Assembly: GCF_023520895.1 (NCBI RefSeq)
Contig: NZ_CP026029.1
Span: 4,526,001 to 4,590,000 of the forward strand
From: Paenibacillus sp. PK3_47
Lineage (GTDB): Bacteria > Bacillota > Bacilli > Paenibacillales > Paenibacillaceae
Reading direction: 5' to 3'
Length of the DNA stretch: 64,000 nt
The position numbers were made by a program, and so were the translations under genes. The notes under the pieces were generated by a model. It saw nothing but the letters and a program-made list of their open reading frames with translations, did no database searches and had not been told where the DNA came from. Positions 36,624-45,727 of this stretch are shown here, in pieces (position 1 is the first letter of the stretch; each line of letters opens with the position of its first letter).

Positions 36624-37463
36624 TCAGCCCTTCACAGAACCCTGGGCAATGCCTTCGATAATATACTTCTGCATCAGCAGGAAAAAGATAACCACAGGCG
36701 TAATCCCCAGCACGAGACCCGGCAGCGCCAGATCCCACTGCTTGGTGTATTGCCCGAAGAAGCTGTAGGTCGCGATTGGAATCGTACGCAGCTCCGGACT
36801 TTGCAGAATAAGGGAAGGCATCAGATAGTCATTCCAGATCCACAGCGTATTCAGAATAATGACCGTAACGATGATCGGCTGCATCAGCGGGAGCACAATC
36901 CGGAAAAACGTACCGTAAGGGCTGCTTCCGTCCACCCGCGAGGCTTCCTCAATATCAATCGGAACTGATTTTACAAAGCCGTGGAAGAGAAACACCGTCA
37001 TTGGAGCACCGAACCCCAGGTAAGCAAGGATCAGGCCGGCAGTCGTGTCCATTACGCCCAGGCCGCTGACAATCTGTACAAGGGGAATCATGATCGCCTG
37101 AAAAGGAATGACCATAGCCGCTACAAGTGCGATATAGAGGATACGGTTGTACAGGCTGTTATTGCGGACCATTTTGTAGGCAGACATGGAGCAGAGGAAA
37201 GCCAGCAGAATGTTACTGACCACCGTGACAATAAAAGAGTTCAGAAAAGCATGCGGGAAATTGGTCGCTTTCCAGGCCTCGGCATAGTTGCTCCACTGGA
37301 ACGCAGTGGGCAGTGCAGCGGAATCCGAGAGGATTTCACTGTAGCTTTTAACCGAGTTGACCAGCAGAAAATAAAACGGAACCAGAAACACCAGCGCCAG
37401 CAAAATAAACAGCAGTTCGGTCAGCAGCAGGGATACGTTGTATTTTTTGGCGGTAGTCTCCAT
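36624..37463 (-). CDS. CUT1 sugar ABC transporter permease (MalG-like)
   Basis: The 279-residue membrane protein has six predicted helices, the EAA loop DIEEASRVDGSSPYGTFFRIVLPL and the family C-terminus IIEGIAQGSVKG. Its ATG overlaps the stop of the upstream permease in a TAATG arrangement, so the pair is translationally coupled. The lipoprotein gene follows 28 bases downstream. Confidence 0.94.
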   Translation of the reverse strand: METTAKKYNVSLLLTELLFILLALVFLVPFYFLLVNSVKSYSEILSDSAALPTAFQWSNYAEAWKATNFPHAFLNSFIVTVVSNILLAFLCSMSAYKMVRNNSLYNRILYIALVAAMVIPFQAIMIPLVQIVSGLGVMDTTAGLILAYLGFGAPMTVFLFHGFVKSVPIDIEEASRVDGSSPYGTFFRIVLPLMQPIIVTVIILNTLWIWNDYLMPSLILQSPELRTIPIATYSFFGQYTKQWDLALPGLVLGITPVVIFFLLMQKYIIEGIAQGSVKG

Positions 37464-38347
37464 TACAGCTCCACCTCTCTTTTCTTGGTTGCTCTAACCT
37501 GGAGCAGGGAAATGATGGCCACAATGACGAAGAAGACCATCGCTTTGGCTGACCCCATGCCGAACCGGCTGATCGTGTACGCTTCATTGTAGATGTTGAG
37601 CGCAACCGATTCTGTAGCCTTGAAAGGTCCGCCTTTGGTAAGCGACAGATTCAGATCGAACAGCTTGAAGGACCAGGAGATCGACAGGAACAGACAGACG
37701 GTTACAGCCGGCATTACCAGCGGAATCGTTACATGGCGCAGCGTCTGCATCCGTCCGGCACCGTCCACTCTGGAAGCTTCATGCAGGCTTTGCGGCACGT
37801 TGTTAATTGCGGAAATGTAGATGACCATGAGATACCCAGCATTTTGCCAGACAAAAACAATCACGATTGCCCAGAACGCCGTCCCCTCCGTACCGAGCCA
37901 TGGCAGATTGAAGAAGGACCAGCCGGTGGCTTGTCCGATCGAGGCAAATCCCCTGACAAAAATAAACTGCCAGATAAACCCGAGCAGCAGCCCGCCGATG
38001 ACATGGGGGACAAAATAAACCGTTCTCAGTACATTGCGCGTGAACAGCTTACGGGTCAGCACATAAGCGAGTGCGAAGCCGAGCAGATTGGTCAGCACAA
38101 GACCGAAGAAAGTGAACTTGGCCGTGAACCAGAACGAATTCAGAAAGGAAGGGTCCTTGGTGAAAATATGTAGATAGTTCCGCAGCCCGGTCCACTCGAC
38201 ATGACGCGAGATCCCGTTCCAGCTGGTAAACGAATAATACAGCCCCAGGAAGAACGGAATCAGGACAATAACAAAGAAAAACAGTGACGTCGGCCCGACA
38301 AAAATGAACTGCTGCATCAGGCGTGATCTTTTACTACGCTCCATCAT
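37463..38347 (-). CDS. CUT1 sugar ABC transporter permease (MalF-like)
   Basis: The 294-residue first gene of the operon has six predicted helices (first QQFIFVGPTSLFFFVIVLIP) and the EAA loop SLHEASRVDGAGRMQTLRHVTIPL. The promoter must lie in the region 38348-38838. No ATPase gene is present, as with the other two importers of the window. Confidence 0.94.
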   Translation of the reverse strand: MMERSKRSRLMQQFIFVGPTSLFFFVIVLIPFFLGLYYSFTSWNGISRHVEWTGLRNYLHIFTKDPSFLNSFWFTAKFTFFGLVLTNLLGFALAYVLTRKLFTRNVLRTVYFVPHVIGGLLLGFIWQFIFVRGFASIGQATGWSFFNLPWLGTEGTAFWAIVIVFVWQNAGYLMVIYISAINNVPQSLHEASRVDGAGRMQTLRHVTIPLVMPAVTVCLFLSISWSFKLFDLNLSLTKGGPFKATESVALNIYNEAYTISRFGMGSAKAMVFFVIVAIISLLQVRATKKREVEL

Positions 38348-38838
38348 TCCTCACCCCTTCGTGTAAAGTAAAACATTTCATTAAATAACCGGAAGGCGGA
38401 ATATCCGAATCACATATACTAGGATTTACCAAACGGTGGGGGCTAACAGGGACTACATTTAGTGTGGAAAAACAGTTTTTGTGCTCATGTTCGTACCGTC
38501 ACTGTATTCCGCTGTTGGACGTTTCTGCTGAGTCCTATGTACTTCTTATGAGCAACCTTGCTGACACCTCTATTGAACAGTTTTACCGCCCCAACCAAAC
38601 TAATCCGCGCAAAATACAAGTTATAAACAAACCGTCCTAACCATGCTAACCAAGGCAGCCACGCAAACTACGGTAACTAACCCAAACACGCAACCACGGC
38701 AAGCACGCAACCACGCCAACCATCCAACTACGCTAACCACTGGACTAACTAATCTTTATAAAACCCTTCTATTACGCACTTACTTACTAATTTATACCGA
38801 TTCACAAAAATATAGGTGCCAAGGCTGACACTATGTCA
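38348..38838. other. Intergenic region with C/A-rich low-complexity stretch
   Basis: The region separates the importer operon (minus) from the nuclease gene (plus). Bases 38640-38760 are a C/A-rich stretch of loosely repeated AACCACGC and CAACTACG words. No gene is supported; the 61-codon frame here consists of this low-complexity sequence. Confidence 0.5.
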
Positions 38839-38868
38839 TTGACGGCGGAAAATTCTGAGCGTTATAAT
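38839..38868 (+). promoter_or_regulatory. Sigma-A promoter of the nuclease gene leader
   Basis: TTGACG (38839-38844) and TATAAT (38863-38868) are separated by 18 bases. This is the clearest sigma-A promoter in the window. Transcription should begin near 38875, only about 15 bases before a strong terminator hairpin. Confidence 0.75.
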
Positions 38869-38874
38869 TTGGGA

Positions 38875-38929
38875 AAACGGACGAAGAACGTCCCGTACTC
38901 CATGGCAGTTTGGAGTGCGGGATTTTTTT
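38875..38929 (+). terminator. Leader terminator/attenuator upstream of the nuclease gene
   Basis: GGACG-AAGAA-CGTCC forms a first small hairpin, and TCCCGTACTCCA (38891-38902) pairs with TGGAGTGCGGGA (38911-38922) with one wobble, followed by seven T. The promoter directly before it and the nuclease RBS directly after it make an attenuator or a very short RNA likely. Confidence 0.75.
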
Positions 38930-38949
38930 GTGCCAAGAGGAGGTAAGGG

Positions 38950-39633
38950 ATGGGATTTGCAGAGGAGCACCGCAGGTGGCTTGATTACCACAAGAAGCGC
39001 AGGAGCGGGGAACGGTTGGACCGGCTGGAGCGCGGGCACGGGCATGGGGAGCAGATGTTTGTGGAAAGGGTATGGTGGCCGGTTTTCGGGAATTTGGATG
39101 ATTTGCATCCGGAGTATGAGGTGGCGGACTTTCGCGGGCGGCCGTATTTCGTGGATTTTGTCTGGAACCCAGGCCAAGTCAAGTTTGCTATCGAGGTAAA
39201 AGGGTACGGACCCCACGTGCAGAATATGGACAGGACCCGCTACCGGCACGAGCTCAACAGAGAAACTTATCTGCAAATTTCTGGATTTAGAGTTGTAGCA
39301 GTCCCATATGATGACCTGGAGTCGACACCGGAGCTGACGATTTCACTGTTTAAAGCTTTGCTGGTTCCGGGTTTGCTGCAGAGCGGGGATGGAGAAGATA
39401 AGCAGTATACGAGACTGGAAAAGGATATATTACGCATGGCGGTACGCCGGAAAGGGTTCATTCGGCCTGTTGATCTGGTACATGGGCTGAACGTTAACCC
39501 GCGTACCATTAGAAAATCCATGATTAAGTTATGTGAAAAGGGAAAATTTCGCCCTGTAGCAGCCGGGAAGGACAGTAATAGAGTATGCCGCTATGAATAT
39601 ATTCATTCTTTTGCGGATCATGAGATATGGTAG
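38950..39633 (+). CDS. PD-(D/E)XK-like endonuclease domain protein with C-terminal winged helix
   Basis: The 227-residue protein has a central nuclease-like core (about 50-125) with the pattern VDFVW...FAIEVKGYG, that is Asp, then Glu-x-Lys, as in Vsr/DUF559-type and restriction endonucleases. A run of Arg-rich helix follows (MDRTRYRHELNRETYL). Residues about 155-215 look like a winged helix (VDLVHGLNVNPRTIRKSMIKL). The N-terminus is basic. The ATG has GAGGAGGTAAGG upstream. The gene stands alone behind a promoter-terminator leader, and its stop codon is followed within 30 bases by a class II palindrome array. Cleavage activity, substrate and role are not known. Confidence 0.75.
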   Translation: MGFAEEHRRWLDYHKKRRSGERLDRLERGHGHGEQMFVERVWWPVFGNLDDLHPEYEVADFRGRPYFVDFVWNPGQVKFAIEVKGYGPHVQNMDRTRYRHELNRETYLQISGFRVVAVPYDDLESTPELTISLFKALLVPGLLQSGDGEDKQYTRLEKDILRMAVRRKGFIRPVDLVHGLNVNPRTIRKSMIKLCEKGKFRPVAAGKDSNRVCRYEYIHSFADHEIW

Positions 39634-39658
39634 TTGGTTAGGGAATCAACATAGCTGC

Positions 39659-40143
39659 GTGGGAGGTAGAAATACCCTTGATTTAGCGGTAAGCGGACAA
39701 ACGTGCGAAATGAGAGGTAGAAATACCTTTGATTCGGCGGTAATCGGGCAAACATGCAAAATGAGAGGTAGAAATACCCTTGATTCGGCGGTAAGCGGGC
39801 AAACGTGCGAAATGAGAGGTAGAAGTACCTTTGATTCGGCGGTAAGCGGGCAAACGTGCAAAATGAGAGGTAGAAATACCCTTGATTCGGCGGTAATCGG
39901 GCAAACGTGCGAAATGAGAGGTAGAAGTACCCTTGATTCGGCGGTAAGCGGGCAAACGTGCAAAATGAGAGGTAGAAATACCCTTGATTCGGCGGTAAGC
40001 GGGCAAACGTGTGAAATGAGAGGTAGAAATACCTCTGAATCTGCGGTAAACGGGCAAATATGTGAAATGAGAGGTAGAAGTACCCTTGATTCGGCGTAAA
40101 CGGGCTGATGTACGAAATGAGAGGTAGAAGTACCCTTGATACC
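39659..40143. repeat. Class II palindrome array, 51-bp unit, 10 copies
   Basis: AGGTAGAAATACC or AGGTAGAAGTACC recurs at 39664 and every 51 bases to 40072, then at 40122 after a one-base deletion. The unit also carries TTGATTCGGCGGTAA and CGGGCAAACGTGCGAAATGAG. The palindromic core resembles GGTATAAATACC of the array at 16.8 kb. Frames on both strands stay open over most of it but the indel and the low complexity argue against coding. Confidence 0.92.
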
Positions 40144-40275
40144 TTCTCCAGGGCGGGGCCATAGTTGTCAGCGCGCTCAACTTCGAACCAATCAGCCCCA
40201 CAAACTTGACAGCCCTTTCATAAACTCGGTATGGTAGACGGGTCACAGTATTTATGCACAAGGAGGCCGAGGCGC

Positions 40276-40731
40276 ATGTCAGGATTGCTTGGTAATCATT
40301 TTATTACACAGATTGGGATTTTGGTGAATGATGTGGAGAAGGTCAGCGCGGCGTATGCGGAGTTTTTTGGGATCGCAAAGCCGGAGATTGGCATTACAGA
40401 TGTCCGTGAGGTTGCCCAGACCGAGTATAACGGGGAGCCGACGGAGGCTCGTGCGAAGCTGGCCTTTTTTGATATGGGTTCCCTGCAGCTGGAGCTGATT
40501 GAGCCGGATCACCATCCCAGCACATGGCGCAATTATTTGAATGAGCATGGAGAGGGACCTCATCATATCGCTTTTGTCATCGAAGGGATGAAGGAAAAGA
40601 TGTTGCTTCTGGAAGGCAAAGGGTTCCCGCTGCAGCAAAAAGGGGAGTATACCGGCGGACGTTATGCGTACATGGATACCTTCAAAGAGCTGAAGGTGCT
40701 CGTAGAGCTGCTGGAGAACGACAAACAATAA
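40276..40731 (+). CDS. VOC-fold (glyoxalase/methylmalonyl-CoA epimerase-like) protein
   Basis: The 151-residue metal-dependent fold shows two beta-alpha-beta-beta-beta modules. ITQIGILVNDVEKVSAAYAEFFG is the first module, LQLELIEP carries a metal-ligand Glu, GPHHIAFVIEGM the second module with His, and LKVLVELLE the final Glu. The pattern fits methylmalonyl-CoA epimerase or lactoylglutathione lyase relatives; the reaction is not certain. ATG 40276 has AAGGAGGCC upstream; an earlier in-frame start at 40231 lacks one. Confidence 0.85.
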   Translation: MSGLLGNHFITQIGILVNDVEKVSAAYAEFFGIAKPEIGITDVREVAQTEYNGEPTEARAKLAFFDMGSLQLELIEPDHHPSTWRNYLNEHGEGPHHIAFVIEGMKEKMLLLEGKGFPLQQKGEYTGGRYAYMDTFKELKVLVELLENDKQ

Positions 40732-40935
40732 ATAGAACACCGGCATCAAAAAGCCACCACCAGGCACCAAACCCGGCGCACCAACCAGCCATTTTCATAA
40801 AATTTGTGCATTTCTGCCGGAGCTGCTTGGGTGTATCAAGAGAAACTTGATAATCTCCCGCAAATCTCTCGAAACTATAAAATACAAAACTCATAAAATA
40901 CAATTATATAGTCACTTACTGGAGGAATTGCTAAT

Positions 40936-41634
40936 ATGAATATCCTGATTACCGGTGCCGGGCGCGGGCTGGGGCTTGAGCTTACTGCCGAGGCGCTGGA
41001 GCGCGGGCACAGTGTTATTGCAGGTGTCCGTCATCCTGAGAAGAGCCAAACGGAGCTGTCCAAGCTGGCTGAAGAACATGGAGATAGGCTCACTATCGCT
41101 AAGCTGGAAGTAACAGACGAAGAAGGCATTGCAGCGCTGGCTGGCGAGCTGAAGGAACAGGGACGGACGCTTGGTGCAATCATCAACAATGCAGCCATCT
41201 TGACCGCCCGCAATACGCCGATTGAAGCGCTGGATCTGAACGATATGCTGACAACCATGGACATCAATTTGTACGGGCCGATGCGTGTAGTTAAACACTT
41301 TCTGCCGCTTCTTACGGAGCCGGAGCCCAGCATCATCAACATTTCCTCAGAGGCGGGCAGCATCACAAATGCCTATCCCGGGGATTATCCGTACTCCATT
41401 TCCAAAACAGCAATGAATATGTTCTCGCAGCAGCTCCACGTGTATCTCAAGGACCGCGGCGTACACGTCCTCAGCGTACATCCCGGCTGGATGCATACCG
41501 ATATGGGCGGCGAACAGGCCCCTACCGATCCGCGCACCAGTGCCAAAGGCATTATCGATCTGATTCAGCAGCGTGCTATACCGGAGGATCGCTTCATGTT
41601 CGTGGACTATACCGGCAAGGATATGAAGATTTAG
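40936..41634 (+). CDS. Short-chain dehydrogenase/reductase
   Basis: The 232-residue NAD(P)-dependent oxidoreductase has the cofactor motif TGAGRGLG (about 6-13), NNAAI (about 85-89), and the catalytic Ser (NISSEAGS) and Tyr-x3-Lys (YSISK). It is close to the CsgA/sniffer-like SDRs. RBS GGAGGAATT precedes the ATG. It is a single gene ending at a terminator; the substrate is unknown. Confidence 0.92.
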   Translation: MNILITGAGRGLGLELTAEALERGHSVIAGVRHPEKSQTELSKLAEEHGDRLTIAKLEVTDEEGIAALAGELKEQGRTLGAIINNAAILTARNTPIEALDLNDMLTTMDINLYGPMRVVKHFLPLLTEPEPSIINISSEAGSITNAYPGDYPYSISKTAMNMFSQQLHVYLKDRGVHVLSVHPGWMHTDMGGEQAPTDPRTSAKGIIDLIQQRAIPEDRFMFVDYTGKDMKI

Positions 41635-41680
41635 AAATCATAGATCAGCAGTTTCATAGTTAATATAAGCAGTTTCACGT

Positions 41681-41726
41681 AAAAAGCCACCGATCGGGTA
41701 CGTAATTACTTGAGCGTTGGCTTTTT
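41681..41726 (+). terminator. Terminator of the SDR gene
   Basis: AAAAAGCCA (41681-41689) pairs with TGGCTTTTT (41718-41726). The loop is long (28 bases) but can fold further, and the arm ends in a T-run. Confidence 0.65.
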
Positions 41727-41955
41727 AAGTCTTTGCAGCTGCGGGAAAACGCAGCAAAGCAGAACTATTTTTGTTAAATAATGTATAATTTTTCAGGATT
41801 TTTATTCTAAAAGGGCCGTTACATCTAAAACCGGCAGGTACAAAAGAAATGTAGGCCGCTATCTCATATAACATCTGATAACAACGGATTTTAGAAACAA
41901 TTAACCAGATATAAAGATACTTCGTCCAAGTGTAATCTGCCTCCCAAAAGATACA

Positions 41956-41990
41956 AAGCAGCAGATTGCCGTCTGCGCAGCTGTTTTTTT
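41956..41990 (+). terminator. Orphan terminator upstream of cyanophycinase
   Basis: CAGC-AGATTGCCGTCTGCG-CAGCTG can form stems GCAGA/TCTGC and CAGC/GCTG, followed by seven T (41984-41990). No coding region ends here on the plus strand. Confidence 0.55.
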
Positions 41991-42106
41991 ATACAAAGCG
42001 GCTCCAGCCCTTGATTATGACGCTGTTTAACACGCGAGGCGCCAGGGTAAGTTCGAATCAGACCCTACAATAGATGTAACATCCTATCAGGAAGAAAGGT
42101 GACAAC

Positions 42107-42934
42107 ATGCGAGGGGAATTGCTGATTATCGGCGGTAAGGAAGACAAGCAGGGAGACAAGGAAATTCTCCGTCATTTTAACGGCATGGCTGGCGGGAAGG
42201 GGGCTGTCATAGGCATTTTAACGACAGCAACGAAGCTTCCGCAGGAGGTGGGCGATGAGTATGCCGGTATTTTCCGGGGACTCGGAGCAAAAGCAGTCGA
42301 GCTGTTCCATCTGGATACACGGGAATCGGCCGAGCAGCCGGAAATCCTGGAGCGCCTGAAGCACTGTACCGGCGTATTCATTACAGGAGGAGACCAGGTC
42401 AGGCTGACCAGTATTCTGGGAGGGACTGCTTTTTATGATGAGCTGCGCAAAAGATGGCAGGACGAAGGACTCCCGCTGGGCGGAACCAGCGCTGGCGCAG
42501 CCGTAATGAGCTGCCATATGATCATGTCCGCTGTGGAGACGGAGGAAGAGTATATTGTTGAGATGGGAGCGGGCTTCTGCTTTGTGGACGATGTGATCAT
42601 CGACCAGCATTTTTCGCAGCGGGCCCGTTTTAATCGTCTGATGACCGCAATTGCGCATAACCCGCAGATCATGGGAGTTGGAATAGATGAGAATACCGCA
42701 ATCTGGGTGAGGGATAACGGAGACAGATTCAGTGTGCTTGGCGAACATTCCGTAACTGTATTTGACGGCAAAAAGCTGGAATATACCGATACCGCCGGAC
42801 AGGGAAGCCATACGAACATTACAGTCTCCGGCATCCGTATGCACTCGCTGGCGTCTGGCTATCATTTTGATTTGAAGCACAGGGAATTGATTATGAGCGA
42901 GATACCAGGAGGAGAACATCATGAAGGTCAATAA
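42107..42934 (+). CDS. cphB: Cyanophycinase
   Basis: The enzyme is a serine exopeptidase of family S51 that releases beta-Asp-Arg dipeptides from the storage polymer cyanophycin. The 275 residues show GGKEDKQGDKEIL at the N-terminus, the oxyanion and nucleophile motif GGTSAGAAVMS (Ser128), and DQHFSQRARFNRLM. No signal peptide is seen, so it is the intracellular form. RBS AAGAAAGGTGA precedes the ATG. The stop overlaps the start of the synthetase by 14 bases. Confidence 0.95.
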   Translation: MRGELLIIGGKEDKQGDKEILRHFNGMAGGKGAVIGILTTATKLPQEVGDEYAGIFRGLGAKAVELFHLDTRESAEQPEILERLKHCTGVFITGGDQVRLTSILGGTAFYDELRKRWQDEGLPLGGTSAGAAVMSCHMIMSAVETEEEYIVEMGAGFCFVDDVIIDQHFSQRARFNRLMTAIAHNPQIMGVGIDENTAIWVRDNGDRFSVLGEHSVTVFDGKKLEYTDTAGQGSHTNITVSGIRMHSLASGYHFDLKHRELIMSEIPGGEHHEGQ

Positions 42935-45727
42935 GATAAAATTCTTAAGCGGACCTAATCTGTACAGCTTCAAGCCGACCTTGTGGATCGAGCTGGATAT
43001 AGAAGAACTGGAAGACAAACCGTCTAATGAGCTGCCCGGATTTACCGAACGGCTGCTGAAGGCGATCCCCAGTCTGCAAACGCATACATGCTCGCGCGGT
43101 TATCCGGGCGGGTTCGTGGAGCGGCTCCAAGAAGGCACGTGGATGGGGCATATTCTGGAGCATATGGCACTGGAAATTCAGCATCTGGCCGGTATCCCTG
43201 TAAAACGAGGGAAGACGATTACCGGAGAGCAGCCGGGGATTTATTATGTTACTTTTGACTATAAAGAGCCGGAGTCCGGCCGTTATGCTTTTGAAGCTGC
43301 ACTAGATATCGCGGAGGGCCTTTTGTCCGGCCGGACAGTGGACGCAGCACCTTATATTGAAAAAACATCCGGGCTGTACTATGCGAACAAGCTTGGTCCA
43401 AGCACGGAGGCAATCTATGAGGCGGCGCTGGCGAGAAAGATTCCGGCCGAACGAATCGGTCCGGACAGCACGCTGCGGCTTGGCACGGGAAGCAAGCAGA
43501 AGAGTGTCCAGGCCACGATCAGCAGCCAGACCTCCTACCTGGCAGTGGAGCTCAGCTGCGATAAAGAGATGACCAAGCTGCTGCTGGAACAGGCCGGCCT
43601 GCCAGTTCCGGAAGGGCTGGTTATTGATAACCGGGATGCCCTGCTGGAAGCAGCGGAAGAGCTGGGTTACCCGCTTGTGCTGAAGCCGCTGAACGGGCGC
43701 CAGGGCCAGGCGGTACTGACGAATCTCCAGACCAGCGGGCAATTGGAGAAGGCTTATGCTTTTGCCCGCAAGGAATTTTCCGAGTATGACATGTATATTG
43801 TGGAACGGTTTTTCCCCGGACGGGATTACCGTTTCACCGTAGTGGGAGGCAAGCTTGCTGCAGCAAGCCTGCGCCAGCCTCCATATGTGACAGGAGACGG
43901 CCGATCCACGATCGGTGAGCTGATTGCCCTGGAGAACCGAACCCCTTTGCGGGGAAAAGGACACGAGAAGCCAATGACGGAAATTCCGCCTGAGCAGGCT
44001 GAATGTTACCTCGGCAAAATGGGCCTGGCGCTGGCTGACATTCCGGCAGCCGGGCTTCGCATCCAGGTGATCGGGAACGCCAATCTGTCTACCGGCGGGT
44101 CCTCTGAGGATGTGACGGCTAAAGTTCACCCTTCCTATGCAGAGCTTGCCGTACGCGCAGCCGGGGCCATCGGGCTGGATATCGCCGGCGTCGACATTAT
44201 CAGTGACAACATTGCGGAGCCTTACCGCACAGGCCACGGATGTATTCTGGAGGTCAATGCAGCGCCTGGAATCCGGATGCACCAGCATCCATCTCAAGGG
44301 GAGCCAAGAGATGTCGGCGGCGCTATTGTTGATTATCTGTTTGCTGACCGCTCGCAGGCAGCTGTTCCGCTGGCAGCCGTGACCGGAACGAACGGCAAGA
44401 CTACGACGGTGCGCCTTCTGGCGCATCTGCTGCAGCAGCAGGACAGACGCGTCGGCATGACCTGCTCCGACGGCATTTGGATCGGCGGAACCTGTGTGGA
44501 GCAAGGAGACTGCAGCGGACCAAAAAGCGCCCGCAAAGTGCTCGCCCGCCAGGATGTAGATGCTGCTGTGCTGGAAACGGCCCGGGGCGGAATTATGCGC
44601 GAGGGACTTGCGTTCCGCTGGTGCAATGTCGGTGTGGTCACCAATGTATCGGAGGACCATCTGGGCCAGGACGGCCTGAATACGCTGGAGGATTTGCCAA
44701 GGTTAAACGGACGGTGCCCGAGACCGTTCTGCCCGGCGGTGCATGCATCCTGAATGCAGACGATGAGGGCTGTGTCGCCATGGCCGGCTATACGGAAGGC
44801 CGTCTTGTGTTTTTCTCGCTGTCTGCAGACAATCTGATTGTACAGGAAGCTGTCCGGCAGGGGGATGAGGCCTGGTATCTGGACGGGGAATGGATTATGT
44901 ATGCTTCTGATAAAAGCGCCGTAAAATTCCTCAAAGCGGCTGATATTCCGGTTACGATCAGCGGGCTAGCCCGCCATAACATTGCGAACACGCTGGCAGC
45001 ACTTGCCGCAGGCCGGTCGATGGGTCTTGGTCTGGACGAGCTGCGTGAGCGGGTAATGACCTTTCTGCCATCGCCGGAACAGAGCCGGGGCCGGTTCAAC
45101 CGCTTTGAGCTGGGCGGCCGTCTGCTCATTGCAGATTACGGGCATAATCCTGCCGGTCTGCGGGCTGTCTATGAGGCGGTTAACGCCATGCCGAAGAACC
45201 GGCTGATTACCGTAGCCTCCGCGCCGGGAGACCGGACCGACCGGGCAATCCGGGAGCTGGGTCAGGTCATCGGGGAACATACCGATCTGTTCATCATCAA
45301 GGAGGACGAAGACCGCAGGGGAAGAGGCGTGCTGGAGGCTGCAGGCCTTCTCCGGGAAGGCGCGCTGTCCGCAGGACTGCCTGCTGATAGGCTAATCACT
45401 GTGCTGGATGAGTCCGAGTCCTTCCTGGAGGGCTGGAAACATTCCGCTCCAGGCGACATCCTGCTGATGTTCTATGACAGCTATGACCATGTAGAGCAGG
45501 CCATTGAGGAGATCGGGGCCTTGCTGGAACAGGAGCAACTGGCGGGAGAAAGAACAGGAGCCGCTCAAGCAGCTGAACGCCTGGCGGAGAGCCTGGGGTC
45601 CGGGAGAGAATTGGTGCAGCCGGTTCCCGTACCGCTTGCCCCGCCGTTGATGGAAGCTGCTGCGGGTTCTCCGGCGTCCGTTTCTCATCCGTTTTTGGCC
45701 CGCAGAAGCGGAGGCGAAGGGATATGA
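42921..45727 (+). pseudogene. cphA: Cyanophycin synthetase, interrupted by a one-base frameshift
   Basis: CphA adds Asp and Arg in turn to make cyanophycin. The gene starts with a CphA N-domain (MKVNKIKFLSGPNLYSF), then an ATP-grasp domain (LVLKPLNGRQGQAVLTNL, CILEVNAAPGIRMHQHP) and a Mur-ligase-like domain (GTNGKTTT near 490, ETARGGIMREG, NVSEDHLGQDG). The first frame stops at 44753, but homology passes into the next frame at about 44696: LEDLPRL becomes LEDLAKVKRTVPE if one G is added to TTGCC. The total then is 935 residues, slightly long for the family because of a C-terminal tail rich in Ala and Pro. The stop overlaps the start of the asparaginase gene. A real null mutation and a sequencing error are both possible. 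Confidence 0.9.

Larger units (their letters stand above)
41635..42106. other. Intergenic region upstream of the cyanophycin cluster
   Basis: Besides the SDR terminator, the 472 bases hold a TATAAT near 41784 and an orphan terminator at 41956-41990 with no gene on the plus strand between them. A short untranslated RNA or a leader of the cyanophycinase gene is possible. No known riboswitch motif was found. Confidence 0.45.

Noticed and set aside
38640..38828. 61-codon plus-strand frame upstream of the nuclease leader
   Set aside because: The sequence is a C/A-rich low-complexity stretch (AACCACGC words) and the frame has no binding site.
39593..40261. Long frames on both strands across the 51-bp array
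   Set aside because: The unit is 17 codons long, which keeps frames open by arithmetic. A one-base deletion before the last unit changes frame without any sign of constraint.
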